64,000 nucleotides of DNA from Candidatus Nitrosocosmicus franklandus (GCF_900696045.1 NZ_LR216287.1:2089854-2153853), one strand, 5' to 3'. Counted from the stretch's first letter, positions 8,356 through 17,703 are shown. Numbers and translations: made by a program. Notes: generated from the sequence alone by a model not told the origin.

Positions 8356-8862
8356 GTGAGACGAATAACTCGGAAGAAAATCAAGGGGTTATTCACAAAT
8401 GCTTATGAAAAGTACTACAACACTATTTCTCTAAATAAAAATTTACTAATTTCAGGTTCGGCAGGTTTTCTATCTAGCATTATTGTTGCACATTACGTTG
8501 CAGAATTTTCTACTAATTTTCTACTTAATTCTGCAATAACCGTAATCACAGGTTTCTTGACGTACAAGGTAATTTTTGCAATCCTTTTTCATATTGATAA
8601 TAAGCGAAATTATACAAAGCGATTAACTGGAAAAATCAACTTTCCTGAGTTAAGACGAATTTTGATTAAGATGATATTTGCTAGCACTATTTTTGATACT
8701 GTTAATAATATAACAAGGTTTCTTCTCATAATACAACTACTAGAGATAGGGTACTCTGCTATAATGGCTGCTACGCTGTCGTCTCTTGTTGCTTCAATAC
8801 TTTCATACGCAGTAATAAATCTAGTTGTAAAATATATTCATTTATTTACCAAGAAGATATGA
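8356..8862 (+). CDS. Conserved four-helix membrane protein, paralogue A
   Basis: A 168-residue protein of unknown function. A basic N-terminus with AYEKYYNTISLNKNLLISG is followed by about four hydrophobic helices (near 30-50, 55-78, 105-128 and 135-158). A conserved cytoplasmic-type loop between helices 2 and 3 reads FHIDNKRNYTKRLTGKINF. It is roughly 83% identical by eye to 33434-33940 and has the same GTG start and TATA spacing. In both places a zinc-ribbon gene follows on the opposite strand, so the pair was duplicated together. Confidence 0.78.
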   Translation: MRRITRKKIKGLFTNAYEKYYNTISLNKNLLISGSAGFLSSIIVAHYVAEFSTNFLLNSAITVITGFLTYKVIFAILFHIDNKRNYTKRLTGKINFPELRRILIKMIFASTIFDTVNNITRFLLIIQLLEIGYSAIMAATLSSLVASILSYAVINLVVKYIHLFTKKI

Positions 8863-9031
8863 GATAAATCTGTAATGTATCCATATGTCAATACTAAAGA
8901 TGATAAAAATGTAAAAGATGTTGCAGACATCGAGACGGTTAGGGTTCCTGAAAGAAACTGACGTTATAAATTTACGTGGTCAGCTAACTCATTGCTTTTG
9001 TAAAGTAGACTCATTAGGATTAGAATATTAT

Positions 9032-9259
9032 CTACAATACCGGCTCTCCATAGAATTTTATCAGTTTCTTTCTCTTTTCCAAATCAAATTCATATCCGGG
9101 GACAGGATGTTGATACAAACCTACAATAGGTTTGTCACAGTGAGGACAGGTTTGATAATAAATTTCATAAGCTGATTTAATATCTTTAGTAAAGCCTGTT
9201 ATGCGTTGAAAGGTGAGTTCATATTCATCATGACAATGTGGACAATTCATATTTGTCAA
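9032..9259 (-). CDS. Small zinc-ribbon protein, copy 1
   Basis: A 75-residue protein with two CPHC knuckles (MNCPHCHDEYE and TCPHCDKPIVG) about 35 residues apart. These would bind one zinc. A basic tail FDLEKRKKLIKFYGEP follows. It is almost identical to 41164-41388 and similar to 34114-34335. Likely cytoplasmic; binding partner unknown. The start could be either of two nearby methionines (MTNMNCPHC). It converges on the upstream membrane-protein gene. Confidence 0.75.
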   Translation of the reverse strand: MTNMNCPHCHDEYELTFQRITGFTKDIKSAYEIYYQTCPHCDKPIVGLYQHPVPGYEFDLEKRKKLIKFYGEPVL

Positions 9260-9606
9260 TAATAATTTAGCTATTCTTGGTAATAAACAATTATTACATT
9301 TTCTTTAAATAGGAATCTTTTTATCATTTGACTTTTTCTTCATTAAATCCATATGAATTTAATTAATGTGTTGCTCAATTCTAGGAGTAATTCAAAATTT
9401 ATGTAATATTCAGGATTCAAATCCGAGATAAGATTCTTAACCATTATTATGCAAGTTGTCCATCAACATTGCAAATATTACAACTTCAGATCTTTGGGTC
9501 AATTCTCTAACATAATTTGTGTAGATCTTACCCTGGATACGAGGAGTGTGATTTTATCGGTTAACTGAAAGTGGTTGGTATCTGGAAGTCAAATTTGTTC
9601 CACATA
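9036..9606. repeat. About 570-bp recent duplication, copy 1 (copy 2 at 41165-41735)
   Basis: A constant offset of 32129 holds from about 9040 to 9606, so there are no indels, and only a very few mismatches are seen (for example within CGGCTCTCC). Similarity stops abruptly at 9606, exactly where the tRNA-end-like repeat CCACCGAACCC starts in copy 1. Confidence 0.88.
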
Positions 9607-9800
9607 CCACCGAACCCTTATACCATACGGAACTTAATCTCACAGAATAACCGTTGAGTATAAAGGCAAGAAGGGTCTGGATACGATCGAACCCAAATAA
9701 CAAATTTATAGTAACATTATGAAGTAATCGCAGACTGTCTGGAGCAACAATTAAGTGGGTACATAAAATAGGTTGATACTTTTAAAAAAGCACCTAAAAT
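9260..9800. other. Intergenic with repeat copy 3
   Basis: No gene seen. The first 345 bp belong to the 570-bp duplication. Parts of 9440-9560 are also recognisable at 43260-43350. Confidence 0.45.
9590..9650 (+). repeat. tRNA-Lys 3'-end-like repeat with palindrome, copy 3
   Basis: It contains AAATTTGTTCCACATACC, ACCGAACCCTTATACCATAC and GGAACTTAATCTCACAG. This fits the long form of the repeat: acceptor-like end, TATAC-ATACGG, then a second AATCCCAC-like end. Confidence 0.7.
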
Positions 9801-10023
9801 TCATTCCAGTTTATCTTTAATTTTTGAGAATTTTATGATGTCTTCTTGATTAGGTTTTTTGAGCCATCCCAAAATTAGACAAAGTTATAACCTAGATTTC
9901 TTGTGCAGTAATAAGGTATTCAATTTTATGTAGATTAACAACAATTGAAGTCTGATGATTCTTGCCAACTTTGTAACAATTTTTCAATCTGTCATGATTA
10001 TACAAGAAATCTATCTTTTGCAT
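9801..10023 (-). pseudogene. Possible broken small gene
   Basis: A 43-residue frame starts at ATG 10023 (QKIDFLYNHDRLKNCYKVGK onward) and stops at 9892. Other frames then continue with LGYNFV and with GWLKKPNQEDIIKFSKIKDK before a stop at 9801. The composition is protein-like, but the family is not recognised. It may be one gene with two shifts or merely a 43-residue gene. Confidence 0.33.
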
Positions 10024-10047
10024 GAACCTGATGGACAATGAGATGTA

Positions 10048-11121
10048 TTATTGGAGTTCTATATTGTATGCCTGTAAGAAATTTGGATGTATTTCTGTAT
10101 GTACTACCATCATCAAATCCATAGGGGGAGCCTTGTCTCTAACTAGATTGTTGAGATTTATCAATCCGCTCTCAAGATTTGATACGAAAGCCTTTGAATC
10201 CTCACCTGTGGTGGGCAAGGGTTTCAGCTCGTTTTTAAAAATCTCAGGGATTTTTGCAGAAAGGAATTCAGCACTCTGATAGGCACCCATGTCTGTTATC
10301 ATAGTATGGTTTTTACTCGCCTGAATTCTCATATCTATTTCTTTAGTTGATGCGCTGTCCATCTGCATCAAGGATGTGTTGTCACTACTGGGAGACATGT
10401 TATGCTTTATCATGGAGGTATGGTTTTCATTCATTTGCATCATATTTGTCATATCAGTCATGTCATAATCAACATTGAATGCTTCTCCATAATCAATTAA
10501 AACAATGTCAACTAGTTCAGCAATCCTTAGAGGTTGAATTTCGGTATCGTATTGGGTATCACGCTCGAAATCACCGCTACCAAAAAATAAATTGTTAAAG
10601 AATTCTGTGATCGTGTTAAAAAACCTTGTTTCCACTCCTTCTTCCTGCTGTGATTGTTGTTGTCTCTGTTCCAAACTCCAAACTGTTATTTCGTCTGACT
10701 TCTTATTGATGTCTGAAACTATTTGGTTTATTTTTATTTGCTGGTCTTTTGCTGTGGAATTTAATGATATTTTCTGAAGGGTTTCAAGTGTTGCCGTAAT
10801 GTTGTCCGCATTCTTTTGATTCTGCTCTTCAAATTCTGATATCAAATTTCGGTAAAAGAGCTTGCTAGCCTTTTCTACATGTTCTTGGAGGAGTTGAAGG
10901 TTATTATTATCAGAATTTAATTGTACTAAATTTAACTCCGTTTGAAACTGATCTACAGCTGCAATGAAAGAAGCATAGTCATTTGGAGTAAAACTATGAG
11001 CGTTTGCTTTCATGTAGATAAAAGGAGAAGGAAGAGAATAATAGATATCCGAGATACTAAAAATAAAAACGATACTGATGACTATAAAGGTTATCATCAT
11101 CAAATATTGTTTATTTTTCAT
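10048..11121 (-). CDS. Exported Met/His-rich protein, putative extracytoplasmic copper binder
   Basis: A 357-residue protein with an N-terminal hydrophobic segment (8-28) and AHSFTPNDYASF after it. Residues 45-160 are helical and Gln-rich, with TELNLVQLNSDNN and EFEEQNQKNADN. Residues 215-275 hold a dense Met/His cluster: DMTDMTNMMQMNENHTSMIK and similar, with nine or more Met and several His. Such clusters bind copper in exported proteins, but no named family is recognised. It lies 23 bp downstream of the NHL propeller gene on the same strand, in a block with a PQQ-type dehydrogenase and cupredoxins. That context favours a metal or redox role. Confidence 0.68.
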   Translation of the reverse strand: MKNKQYLMMITFIVISIVFIFSISDIYYSLPSPFIYMKANAHSFTPNDYASFIAAVDQFQTELNLVQLNSDNNNLQLLQEHVEKASKLFYRNLISEFEEQNQKNADNITATLETLQKISLNSTAKDQQIKINQIVSDINKKSDEITVWSLEQRQQQSQQEEGVETRFFNTITEFFNNLFFGSGDFERDTQYDTEIQPLRIAELVDIVLIDYGEAFNVDYDMTDMTNMMQMNENHTSMIKHNMSPSSDNTSLMQMDSASTKEIDMRIQASKNHTMITDMGAYQSAEFLSAKIPEIFKNELKPLPTTGEDSKAFVSNLESGLINLNNLVRDKAPPMDLMMVVHTEIHPNFLQAYNIELQ

Positions 11122-11144
11122 TAGTACCTTCTTTTTTATTTTCG

Positions 11145-12278
11145 TTATATAGCTGGGTTTTGTTCAAAGATCTGGATACGATTGTTTCCTGTGTCGGCGA
11201 CGATCACTCTATTTTGTGGATCTACATCTACGCCTTCAGGTTGATTAAACTGACCATCAGCATCACCTTCACTACAGCAAGAACCATTAGCACTAGCACC
11301 AGAACCAGTAGGAGTTGTAACTTCTGCACCTGAAGAACCTATTTGTGTGATAAATTCTCCGTCAGCTGTAAATACCTGGACTCTGTGATTCTCGATATCA
11401 GTGACGTATACATTGTCATTACTGTCAATTGCAACGCCGCCAGGTTCGTCAAACTGTCCTGCTTCAGAGCCGGGAGTACCCCAGGACAATATGAATTCTC
11501 CGTCAGCTGTAAATTTCTGAACTCTTTCGTTTCCGCTGTCTGCAACATACACATTACCTTCTGAATCTACGTCCAAACTTTCAAGTCCTCCAAACTGACC
11601 ATCACCTGTACCCTCAGAACCCCACTTTGTAATAAACTGTCCATCCGTAGTAAATTTCTGTACGTTAAAGTTTTCTGCATCTGTAGTATAGACAAATTCG
11701 TTATTATTGGAATTTGTAGTTTGGTTGTTATTTATTGATGATGGTGATGCTGGTGTTGAGGCTTGATCACTTGAGCCACCTGGTCCCACTGCGATGTCAT
11801 GCAAATGTGTAAACTGACCATCACCGGTACCCTCGCTACCCCACTTTGTAATAAAATTACCCTCTGAATCAAATTTCTGGATACGCAATCCGCTTCGCTC
11901 AGACACATACACGTTTCCATCAGAATCTACTGCCACTCCGTGAGGTTTCTTAAATTCGCCATCTGCTTCACCATATGTTCCACCCCACATTTTCACAAAT
12001 TCTCCTTCTGGTGTGAACATCTGCATTCTTTCATTGTAGTAATCAGCAACGTAAATCGAATTATTAGATGCTGCAACACTATTTTGTCCATCAAACTGAC
12101 CTGGTTCATCGCCTAAAGAACCCCATGTGGTAACAAATGTAAATTCAATCCCACCAGTTTGATTATTGGCTCCGGTAGTTTGAGCTAATGCTGGCAGAGG
12201 TTCGTCAGTAGAAATAATTTGTGCCGATGCTAATAATAACGTAGATATGATTGATATTAGAAATGGATTCCTTATCAT
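11145..12278 (-). CDS. Exported six-bladed NHL-repeat beta-propeller
   Basis: The 377-residue protein has a signal peptide (1-33, ending ALAQ). Six NHL units follow, each with the pattern GQF-x-x-P-x-GVAVDSDGNVYV then RIQKF and a closing G-x-F-x-x-WG. Blade 3 contains a Ser/Asn-rich insert, and between blades 5 and 6 is a loop with a CCSEGDADGQ segment. Six units are enough for a closed propeller. NHL propellers bind proteins or polysaccharides or carry lyase activity; nothing here decides which. It sits in a same-strand block of exported redox proteins. A larger relative is at 52861-54219. Confidence 0.88.
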   Translation of the reverse strand: MIRNPFLISIISTLLLASAQIISTDEPLPALAQTTGANNQTGGIEFTFVTTWGSLGDEPGQFDGQNSVAASNNSIYVADYYNERMQMFTPEGEFVKMWGGTYGEADGEFKKPHGVAVDSDGNVYVSERSGLRIQKFDSEGNFITKWGSEGTGDGQFTHLHDIAVGPGGSSDQASTPASPSSINNNQTTNSNNNEFVYTTDAENFNVQKFTTDGQFITKWGSEGTGDGQFGGLESLDVDSEGNVYVADSGNERVQKFTADGEFILSWGTPGSEAGQFDEPGGVAIDSNDNVYVTDIENHRVQVFTADGEFITQIGSSGAEVTTPTGSGASANGSCCSEGDADGQFNQPEGVDVDPQNRVIVADTGNNRIQIFEQNPAI

Positions 12279-12741
12279 AAAATAAATCCCCTGTGGCTAA
12301 GTCGACAATAGTTGTAATAATAATAAACTGAATTCATTGATAATGTACTGCTTTTCGCATTAAACACTTTGCTTTCAGATAATATAGAACTCGATTTTTC
12401 TGTCATTAAATTAACTAATTACTTTGTCTATTAAAAAGATATGAAAGAATTTAAAATAAGAATGTATTATTCTATTATTCCACTTGGCTGAGCGTCTTCA
12501 GAACTTCTTTTAGAACTTCATGCTTCAGGAACGGGATTATTCATCTCTATTTATATTTTATAAATCGAAAAAAAGTAAAGTTTTAATGTACAACTATGAT
12601 TTAATTTTAAATCCAAAATAATCCAATTTTCAAAAATAAATCTAGTTATTTTAATTTCTCATAAATTTGTCTATCAAAGACATATCGTATTAAATCTTGT
12701 TACTTCTATTGTGATAGACTAAGGACAAAGATAAGTGGGTA
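12279..12741. other. Intergenic promoter region
   Basis: AT-rich spacer between the NHL gene and the dehydrogenase gene, both on the minus strand. No gene or repeat seen. It probably holds the NHL gene promoter. Confidence 0.4.
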
Positions 12742-14490
12742 TTACTCTACTATCACCTCTCCCACCATGGAAGGGTGGTAGAAACAATAATAGGGGTACT
12801 CGCCTGAATCTTCAAATGTAATGCTGTAATATTGGTTCGGTATTATAGCTTTAGAGTCAAACTCTTGACCTGCATCTCCATCATCACCTTGTCCTGAGGT
12901 CACTGAATGTGAAATTGTATCACCATTATACCAGGTTATTGTTTGTCCTTCTTCGATTGTAATGGGGTTTGGAGAATAAGATCTATCTCCGTATAAACCC
13001 AAGATTACTGCTGGAACTGAGTTGCCAGAATTACCACCAGTAACTTGATCATTATCGCTTTCTGATGACTGCTGTGTATCTTGTTCTTGTTCCTCCTCCT
13101 CATTCGTAGTAGCTAATGTATCTGAGATAGCCATTGGTGTACTTGTTAAAGAAGAGGAAAAAGAAGAAGGTACAATTCTAAATAGAGATCCGGTATAGCT
13201 TAACACATACAAATATCCATCTGGACCTACTTCTATATCGGTTATACCTCCGAAACCTTGACCAAAAACAAATGGCTGATTCTCTTTGGGATCATTGACC
13301 TCTCTATCTTCAAGTAGTGTCGTATTTCCCTCTAATTCACCATTATCAAAAGTTAAGTCATCACGTGCCTCATTTAAAACGAACCTGTACAAAAGACCGT
13401 TATTTATATCGCCTACAAACATATCATTTTGATACTGCTCTCCCAGTTTATCTGAATTTAAGAATTTTAAAGCTGTAATTCCGATTGGAGTTATCCATGA
13501 TAATTTGGGTTCTGAATATGATCCCTTTCCAAAATATACGAGGTCCTCAGGAGTTGCACCGTCATTTAATAGATCATTTTTGGATAACCCTTGAATTAAC
13601 TTCCAGCCACTGTTAAAACCTGGATATACCAAATTGATTTCGTCGCCGGCTGTAGGTCCATTCTCTGTATCCCACAAGTTTCCTGTGACCGGATCAAAAT
13701 CCATGCCAAAACTGTTTCGAATGCCCATTGCATAGTACAAGTCAAGGGGTGATTCATCACCAAAGATGGCATCTCCAGGTACAATTTGACCGTCTTGAGT
13801 TATCCGTAATACTCCACCTAAACCATTTGGCTCTGGACCATCTTCAATATTTTGTGCTTGAGTTGTGTGTCCTCCCACTTCTCCTACTATAAAGTAAACA
13901 TTGTTATCTGGACCAATACGAATCTTGCCTCCATTATGCTCGCCTCTATCGTTTGGTGGAGTTGCAGTTAAATCTAAAAGTAGAAAGGGGTTAATCAATT
14001 GCCCATCAACAAATTCATAGCGGTAGAGTCTGTTTCCTTCCGGATCTACGTTATCTTCTACATCGCTTCCGTCTTCATCATTTCCAGATTCTGTATAAGA
14101 GAGAAATACGTATCTAGTTCCATCCGGTTGTTGCTTTGCTATGGCAATACCTAGTAAACCGCGTTCAATACTGTTAGCTACTGATACGTCAAGAACTGGC
14201 TCTTCCTGCAGCTGACCATTTATTACCCGCATAACTTCGCCTGTGTTTTTTTCAGTTACCAGAATATCATCAGGACCCAAAAATGCCATGCTTGTAGGAA
14301 AATCTAATAATCCTTCAACCACTTTTTCAACTACCAGATTATCGTCCTTTACCGTTGGACCGGCGGGTGATAAGGGCGCTTTAATGTAAGCTCCGTATGA
14401 TAGGTTAACTGTAGAATGGTTCGAGTATAGTACTAAAAATATACAAAATAGAGACAAACCAAATAATCTAAATTTTATTCTCTTTCTCAA
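12742..14490 (-). CDS. PQQ-type sugar (glucose/sorbosone) dehydrogenase fused to a cupredoxin
   Basis: Signal peptide at 1-33. Residues about 45-445 form a glucose/sorbosone dehydrogenase propeller. Recognisable motifs are LDFPTSMAFLGPDDILVTEK, ERGLLGIAIA, NDRGEHNGGKIRIGPDN (the catalytic His region), GIRNSFGMDFDP, DTENGPTAGDEINLVYPGFN and FGGITDIEVGPDGYLYVLSY. After an acidic Gln/Ser linker, residues about 490-582 form a type-1 copper domain: ITIEEGQTITWYNGDTISHS (first His) and YPYYCFYHPSMVG (Cys, His, Met). This would oxidise an aldose outside the cell and pass electrons to its own copper centre, then perhaps to an oxidase. That path is inferred. A broken relative lies at 47524-48492. Confidence 0.9.
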   Translation of the reverse strand: MRKRIKFRLFGLSLFCIFLVLYSNHSTVNLSYGAYIKAPLSPAGPTVKDDNLVVEKVVEGLLDFPTSMAFLGPDDILVTEKNTGEVMRVINGQLQEEPVLDVSVANSIERGLLGIAIAKQQPDGTRYVFLSYTESGNDEDGSDVEDNVDPEGNRLYRYEFVDGQLINPFLLLDLTATPPNDRGEHNGGKIRIGPDNNVYFIVGEVGGHTTQAQNIEDGPEPNGLGGVLRITQDGQIVPGDAIFGDESPLDLYYAMGIRNSFGMDFDPVTGNLWDTENGPTAGDEINLVYPGFNSGWKLIQGLSKNDLLNDGATPEDLVYFGKGSYSEPKLSWITPIGITALKFLNSDKLGEQYQNDMFVGDINNGLLYRFVLNEARDDLTFDNGELEGNTTLLEDREVNDPKENQPFVFGQGFGGITDIEVGPDGYLYVLSYTGSLFRIVPSSFSSSLTSTPMAISDTLATTNEEEEQEQDTQQSSESDNDQVTGGNSGNSVPAVILGLYGDRSYSPNPITIEEGQTITWYNGDTISHSVTSGQGDDGDAGQEFDSKAIIPNQYYSITFEDSGEYPYYCFYHPSMVGEVIVE

Positions 14491-14789
14491 TGTTCATTCT
14501 TTGTACATTGTTATGTTATAGATTACTTATCAATCTACCAGTAGAATTGGCATAATAACAATACTTCAAACTTCTTCTGATGATAGAATAATTGAAAATT
14601 ACATCCGGGATGCCTTTCTCAGACTATCCTGGAGGTAAACATCAAAGCCTAAATGATGCATCTATTGTTAACGTAGAATGGATATAAAATATTACGGTCA
14701 GATAAATTCCTGCCAAACGAGAAATAGCAGTAGTGCCTATAGGTAAGAGCCTGTCAATAATTAATGTCAAGGAAAAAAATTGTAGGGTC

Positions 14790-15596
14790 TTAACTATATG
14801 GCAAGTCTAAAGAAATCTCACTTAATGATGAGATTGTTTCGGTTAAATCCTTACCTGATGTAGACCATATGATTAACGTTTGCACGTCTCCTGTGCCTTT
14901 TTGTCCACCCCTCAAATCTTCAAAATCATGTGTACTTTCCACTGTAATTCCTGCGTTTGTAATCTCTGAAAGGTAACTATCTATACCTTGAGTAGGAACC
15001 ATGAATACACCTACAGTATCGAAATTACTCGGACTAGAGTTGATGATTGAGGAATTATTATTTTCAACAACCGTAATTGTTCCTTCCATAGTTACGCCTG
15101 GATCACCTTCTGCTTCATACTCATAAGTTCCAGGATTGGTAAATGTATGTGAAGTGGACATTTGACTGTCTTGTATTTCTCCAGTGTTAAATAGTAAAGT
15201 TCCATCTGAGTTTAGAACATTGATGGTGCGTTCATGACCTACATCGCCATTAAACCATGACACAGTAGTTCCTGTGTTTATAACGGCGTTTTCAGGGACA
15301 AAATGCTGATCCAGAAATCTTGCTTCATTGTCTTCGCCTTCATCATGATGCCCTTCATTTGGAATAAGTATGACAAGATGTTTTACATTACTACCCAACG
15401 TCATTGTTTTTGTGTTGAATAGATCTTCAGTGACAATGTTTGGCTGACCATTATTATTATTACTGACAATCGTGTTATTATTACTAGTATCTGATTGGGC
15501 AAATGTGATGGAATTCCAACCTATAGATTGTACAAAAAGTAGTGCAGAGATAAGAAATAATCCCATAATAACTATCGAGTTTCTTGTAGAAATCAT
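14790..15596 (-). CDS. Exported cupredoxin-like protein with degenerate copper site
   Basis: The 268-residue protein has a signal peptide (1-33). Residues about 90-178 have a plastocyanin-like fold: FVPENAVINTGTTVSWFNGD, VGHERTI and FTNPGTYEYEAEGDPGVTME. The first His and the final Met are present. The usual Cys and second His of a type-1 site are replaced (EYEAEGDPG), so it may not bind copper in the classic way. Residues about 190-268 form a second domain ending in a short alpha/beta segment (VGVFMVPTQGIDSYLSEI), unidentified. It is upstream of the dehydrogenase on the same strand. Confidence 0.78.
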   Translation of the reverse strand: MISTRNSIVIMGLFLISALLFVQSIGWNSITFAQSDTSNNNTIVSNNNNGQPNIVTEDLFNTKTMTLGSNVKHLVILIPNEGHHDEGEDNEARFLDQHFVPENAVINTGTTVSWFNGDVGHERTINVLNSDGTLLFNTGEIQDSQMSTSHTFTNPGTYEYEAEGDPGVTMEGTITVVENNNSSIINSSPSNFDTVGVFMVPTQGIDSYLSEITNAGITVESTHDFEDLRGGQKGTGDVQTLIIWSTSGKDLTETISSLSEISLDLPYS

Positions 15597-15865
15597 ACCT
15601 CACTTTGATTTTGTGGTTATAATAACCAATACAATACAAAATTTACTAAGATATACACAAAATTCAGTGAAGCATTAGCAGTTTCATGACTTTTAAATAT
15701 TTTTTTGTATCAAAAATGAACAAAGATTAGAAAGCCTATAACAATTTCTTGAAAGATATTGACATATGCTCTTAATATCAATTACAGATATGTGTATAGT
15801 TGTTAGATTAGACTGTATTTAAACAATTTTATGTCTACTGATAGCAGGGCTACAAAAAAGGAAAG

Positions 15866-16545
15866 GGCTCTGTTAACTTAAGCATAAATAATCTCCTCGT
15901 TATGATAATTAACAAACAGATTCAACCAGTTCCGCACATGCTTCAACTTACAGTTCTTTATTCTACAGGGAAAATAATCATCAAAACCTTCGGTTCTATC
16001 CTTGATATATTGTATCGTCCTTTCTATCAAGCTTTTCTCTAAAGGAGAATGAACATGGTGATCAATCTTGAGAAACTGACAAGCCATTGGATACCATGTT
16101 CCTCCGTCTGTAGATACAGGGTGTTTTCCGTAGTCTCTGACAACTCCTGAGAGAAACCTCTCAGCAACAAACATGTTTCTTTCTTGAGTTATAGTTTGTG
16201 CGAGAATTTGATGACTTTCTGGCTCAATTGCAACCCATAACCATGTGTATTCTGGACCTACCTTAAGTAATGTTTCATCAACACTGAATTCCTCAATTGT
16301 CCTTCTTTTCTTTGAAGACGCTTTTCTATAATGACATTTTTGAATCCACTTCCAAATTGCAACATGGCTTCTCTTAACTTTATGTAAGAATAACAATGCT
16401 TTAGAAACGCTTCTAGTTGACAAACCAAGAAAATACAAATACAATGCACGTTCGATATCTAACGAAGATGTTCTGTTTCTTTTGATAACCATAATTGAAA
16501 TAGGGCATCTTCAAGCTATAGATTTTTCGTTAAGTTAACAGAGCC
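15866..16545 (-). mobile_element. Intact IS6/IS240-type insertion sequence
   Basis: The 680-bp element has inverted ends: GGCTCTGTTAACTTAA at the left and TTAAGTTAACAGAGCC at the right. It holds one uninterrupted transposase. The flanks (AAGGAAAG and AAAGTAAG) are similar but not an exact 8-bp target duplication. Two older copies lie at 6973-7652 and 45345-45688. Confidence 0.9.
15878..16492 (-). CDS. IS6/IS240-family DDE transposase
   Basis: The 204-residue enzyme cuts and joins DNA at the element ends. An N-terminal helix-turn-helix (ALYLYFLGLSTRSVSKALLF) is followed by an RNase H-like catalytic domain. The acidic triad is visible as Asp in EFSVDETLLKVG, Asp in VSTDGGTWYP and Glu in EKSLIERTIQYIKDR, followed by FDDYFPCR. 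Length and motif order are normal, and the stop codon falls next to the left inverted repeat. This is the only intact copy in the window. Confidence 0.93.
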   Translation of the reverse strand: MVIKRNRTSSLDIERALYLYFLGLSTRSVSKALLFLHKVKRSHVAIWKWIQKCHYRKASSKKRRTIEEFSVDETLLKVGPEYTWLWVAIEPESHQILAQTITQERNMFVAERFLSGVVRDYGKHPVSTDGGTWYPMACQFLKIDHHVHSPLEKSLIERTIQYIKDRTEGFDDYFPCRIKNCKLKHVRNWLNLFVNYHNEEIIYA

Positions 16546-17326
16546 AAAGTAAGACATGTAATTCATAATAAGATTATATGCATAATACTAAACATCCATC
16601 ACTCATTTGGGGTTTGAAATGAGATTCAATCCGGTAAAAGTAAAGACTGAACAAATACATGAAACCATGATCAGAGAAAATAGCACTATGTTTAGTCTGT
16701 TTTTGGACAATGACATTGTGATTGTACTTTATAGTAGGAAAGTGTGGATAAAATAATTTCTAAAAATAAATAGTATACATAATTCTAGTTGAAAAATATG
16801 GTATATCATTCTATACCATTATCTTCAATTCTTTTGTCCCGTTTTGTTTCTATTGAATATCTGTCAAAACAAAACCAGTTCAAATAAAGCGATAGAATCC
16901 TTTTCTATGATCCGACGACTGAGATCAGACACATGTGATAATCAAAGGATTAATAGCATGGTCAACCCTGCAGCGAATTCCTCTATCTACAATTAAACAA
17001 AGTTCGTTCATGTGAGAATACTTGCAAATTTATTTAATTGATTAGAATTGTTTTTTTTCAATGTAGACCTTTTTATCTGAAAAATCGATTATCTTTGTAA
17101 TTTTGCATAAATACATCTATGATTGAGATGATGACATCATAATTCGAGAAACCAAATGCTATAATTGAAGATTTACTATATTTGTATATTTTTTTTGCGC
17201 AATAAAATTATACTCATATTGAGTACTTTTTATGTAAAATATTCAAAAATAATTTACATCACCCCTCATACAAGAATAATTTATTATATGATGAAATAGT
17301 CGAGTTTGAAATGTTATAATACCTAT
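16546..17326. other. Intergenic, no gene seen
   Basis: Very AT-rich, with poly-T tracts and no supported open frame or recognised repeat. The last 100 bp probably contain the promoter of the next gene. Confidence 0.45.
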
Positions 17327-17515
17327 ATGCATAGCGATAGTGGTTTTCACCAAAATGAACCATCAAAGGAATTTGAGAATAACAGAAGATGTGTTATTCA
17401 AAGATGTTATACGCCTGCTGAATATCAATGTCCCGAATGCATGAAAAGATATTGTGATGAACATATTAGGATTCATGCTCATTTGGATAACGGTGCGGGC
17501 GACGATCTAAGATAG
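17327..17515 (+). CDS. Small B-box-like zinc-binding protein
   Basis: A 62-residue protein if the ATG at 17327 is used; a TTG at 17306 is also in frame. Residues 22-50 give RCVIQRCYTPAEYQCPECMK and RYCDEHIRIHAH, a C-x-C-x-C-x-C-x-C-x-H-x-H arrangement as in B-box or AN1-like fingers that bind two zincs. Likely a protein-interaction or regulatory module. It stands alone. Confidence 0.68.
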   Translation: MHSDSGFHQNEPSKEFENNRRCVIQRCYTPAEYQCPECMKRYCDEHIRIHAHLDNGAGDDLR

Positions 17516-17589
17516 CAATTTTATAATATATTAATAGTTAGTAATATTATATTTCCTTCTTAAGATGAAAAATTCATTTGTTTAATATT

Positions 17590-17703
17590 TCATAGTTTCG
17601 AGTCCTTTTTAGTGGCGAAAACATAATGGAAACTACCTGCCGTAGATCCATCATAATAATTTATACAAGCCCAGGTGGATGTTACCCTTTTAGTGTCCGC
17701 CAC
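17590..17703 (-). CDS. Possible 37-residue protein or gene remnant
   Basis: Starting at GTG 17703, the frame reads ADTKRVTSTWACINYYDGS followed by TAGSFHYVFATKKDSKL. The composition looks like real protein. Just upstream another frame gives TDNCHTHLLNRGSYDTAWRT, so this may be the tail of a broken gene. No family is recognised. Confidence 0.35.
   Translation of the reverse strand: MADTKRVTSTWACINYYDGSTAGSFHYVFATKKDSKL

Noticed and set aside
15866-16545. 8-bp target duplication of the intact IS6-type element
   Set aside because: Flanks AAGGAAAG and AAAGTAAG are alike but not identical, so I do not claim a duplication.
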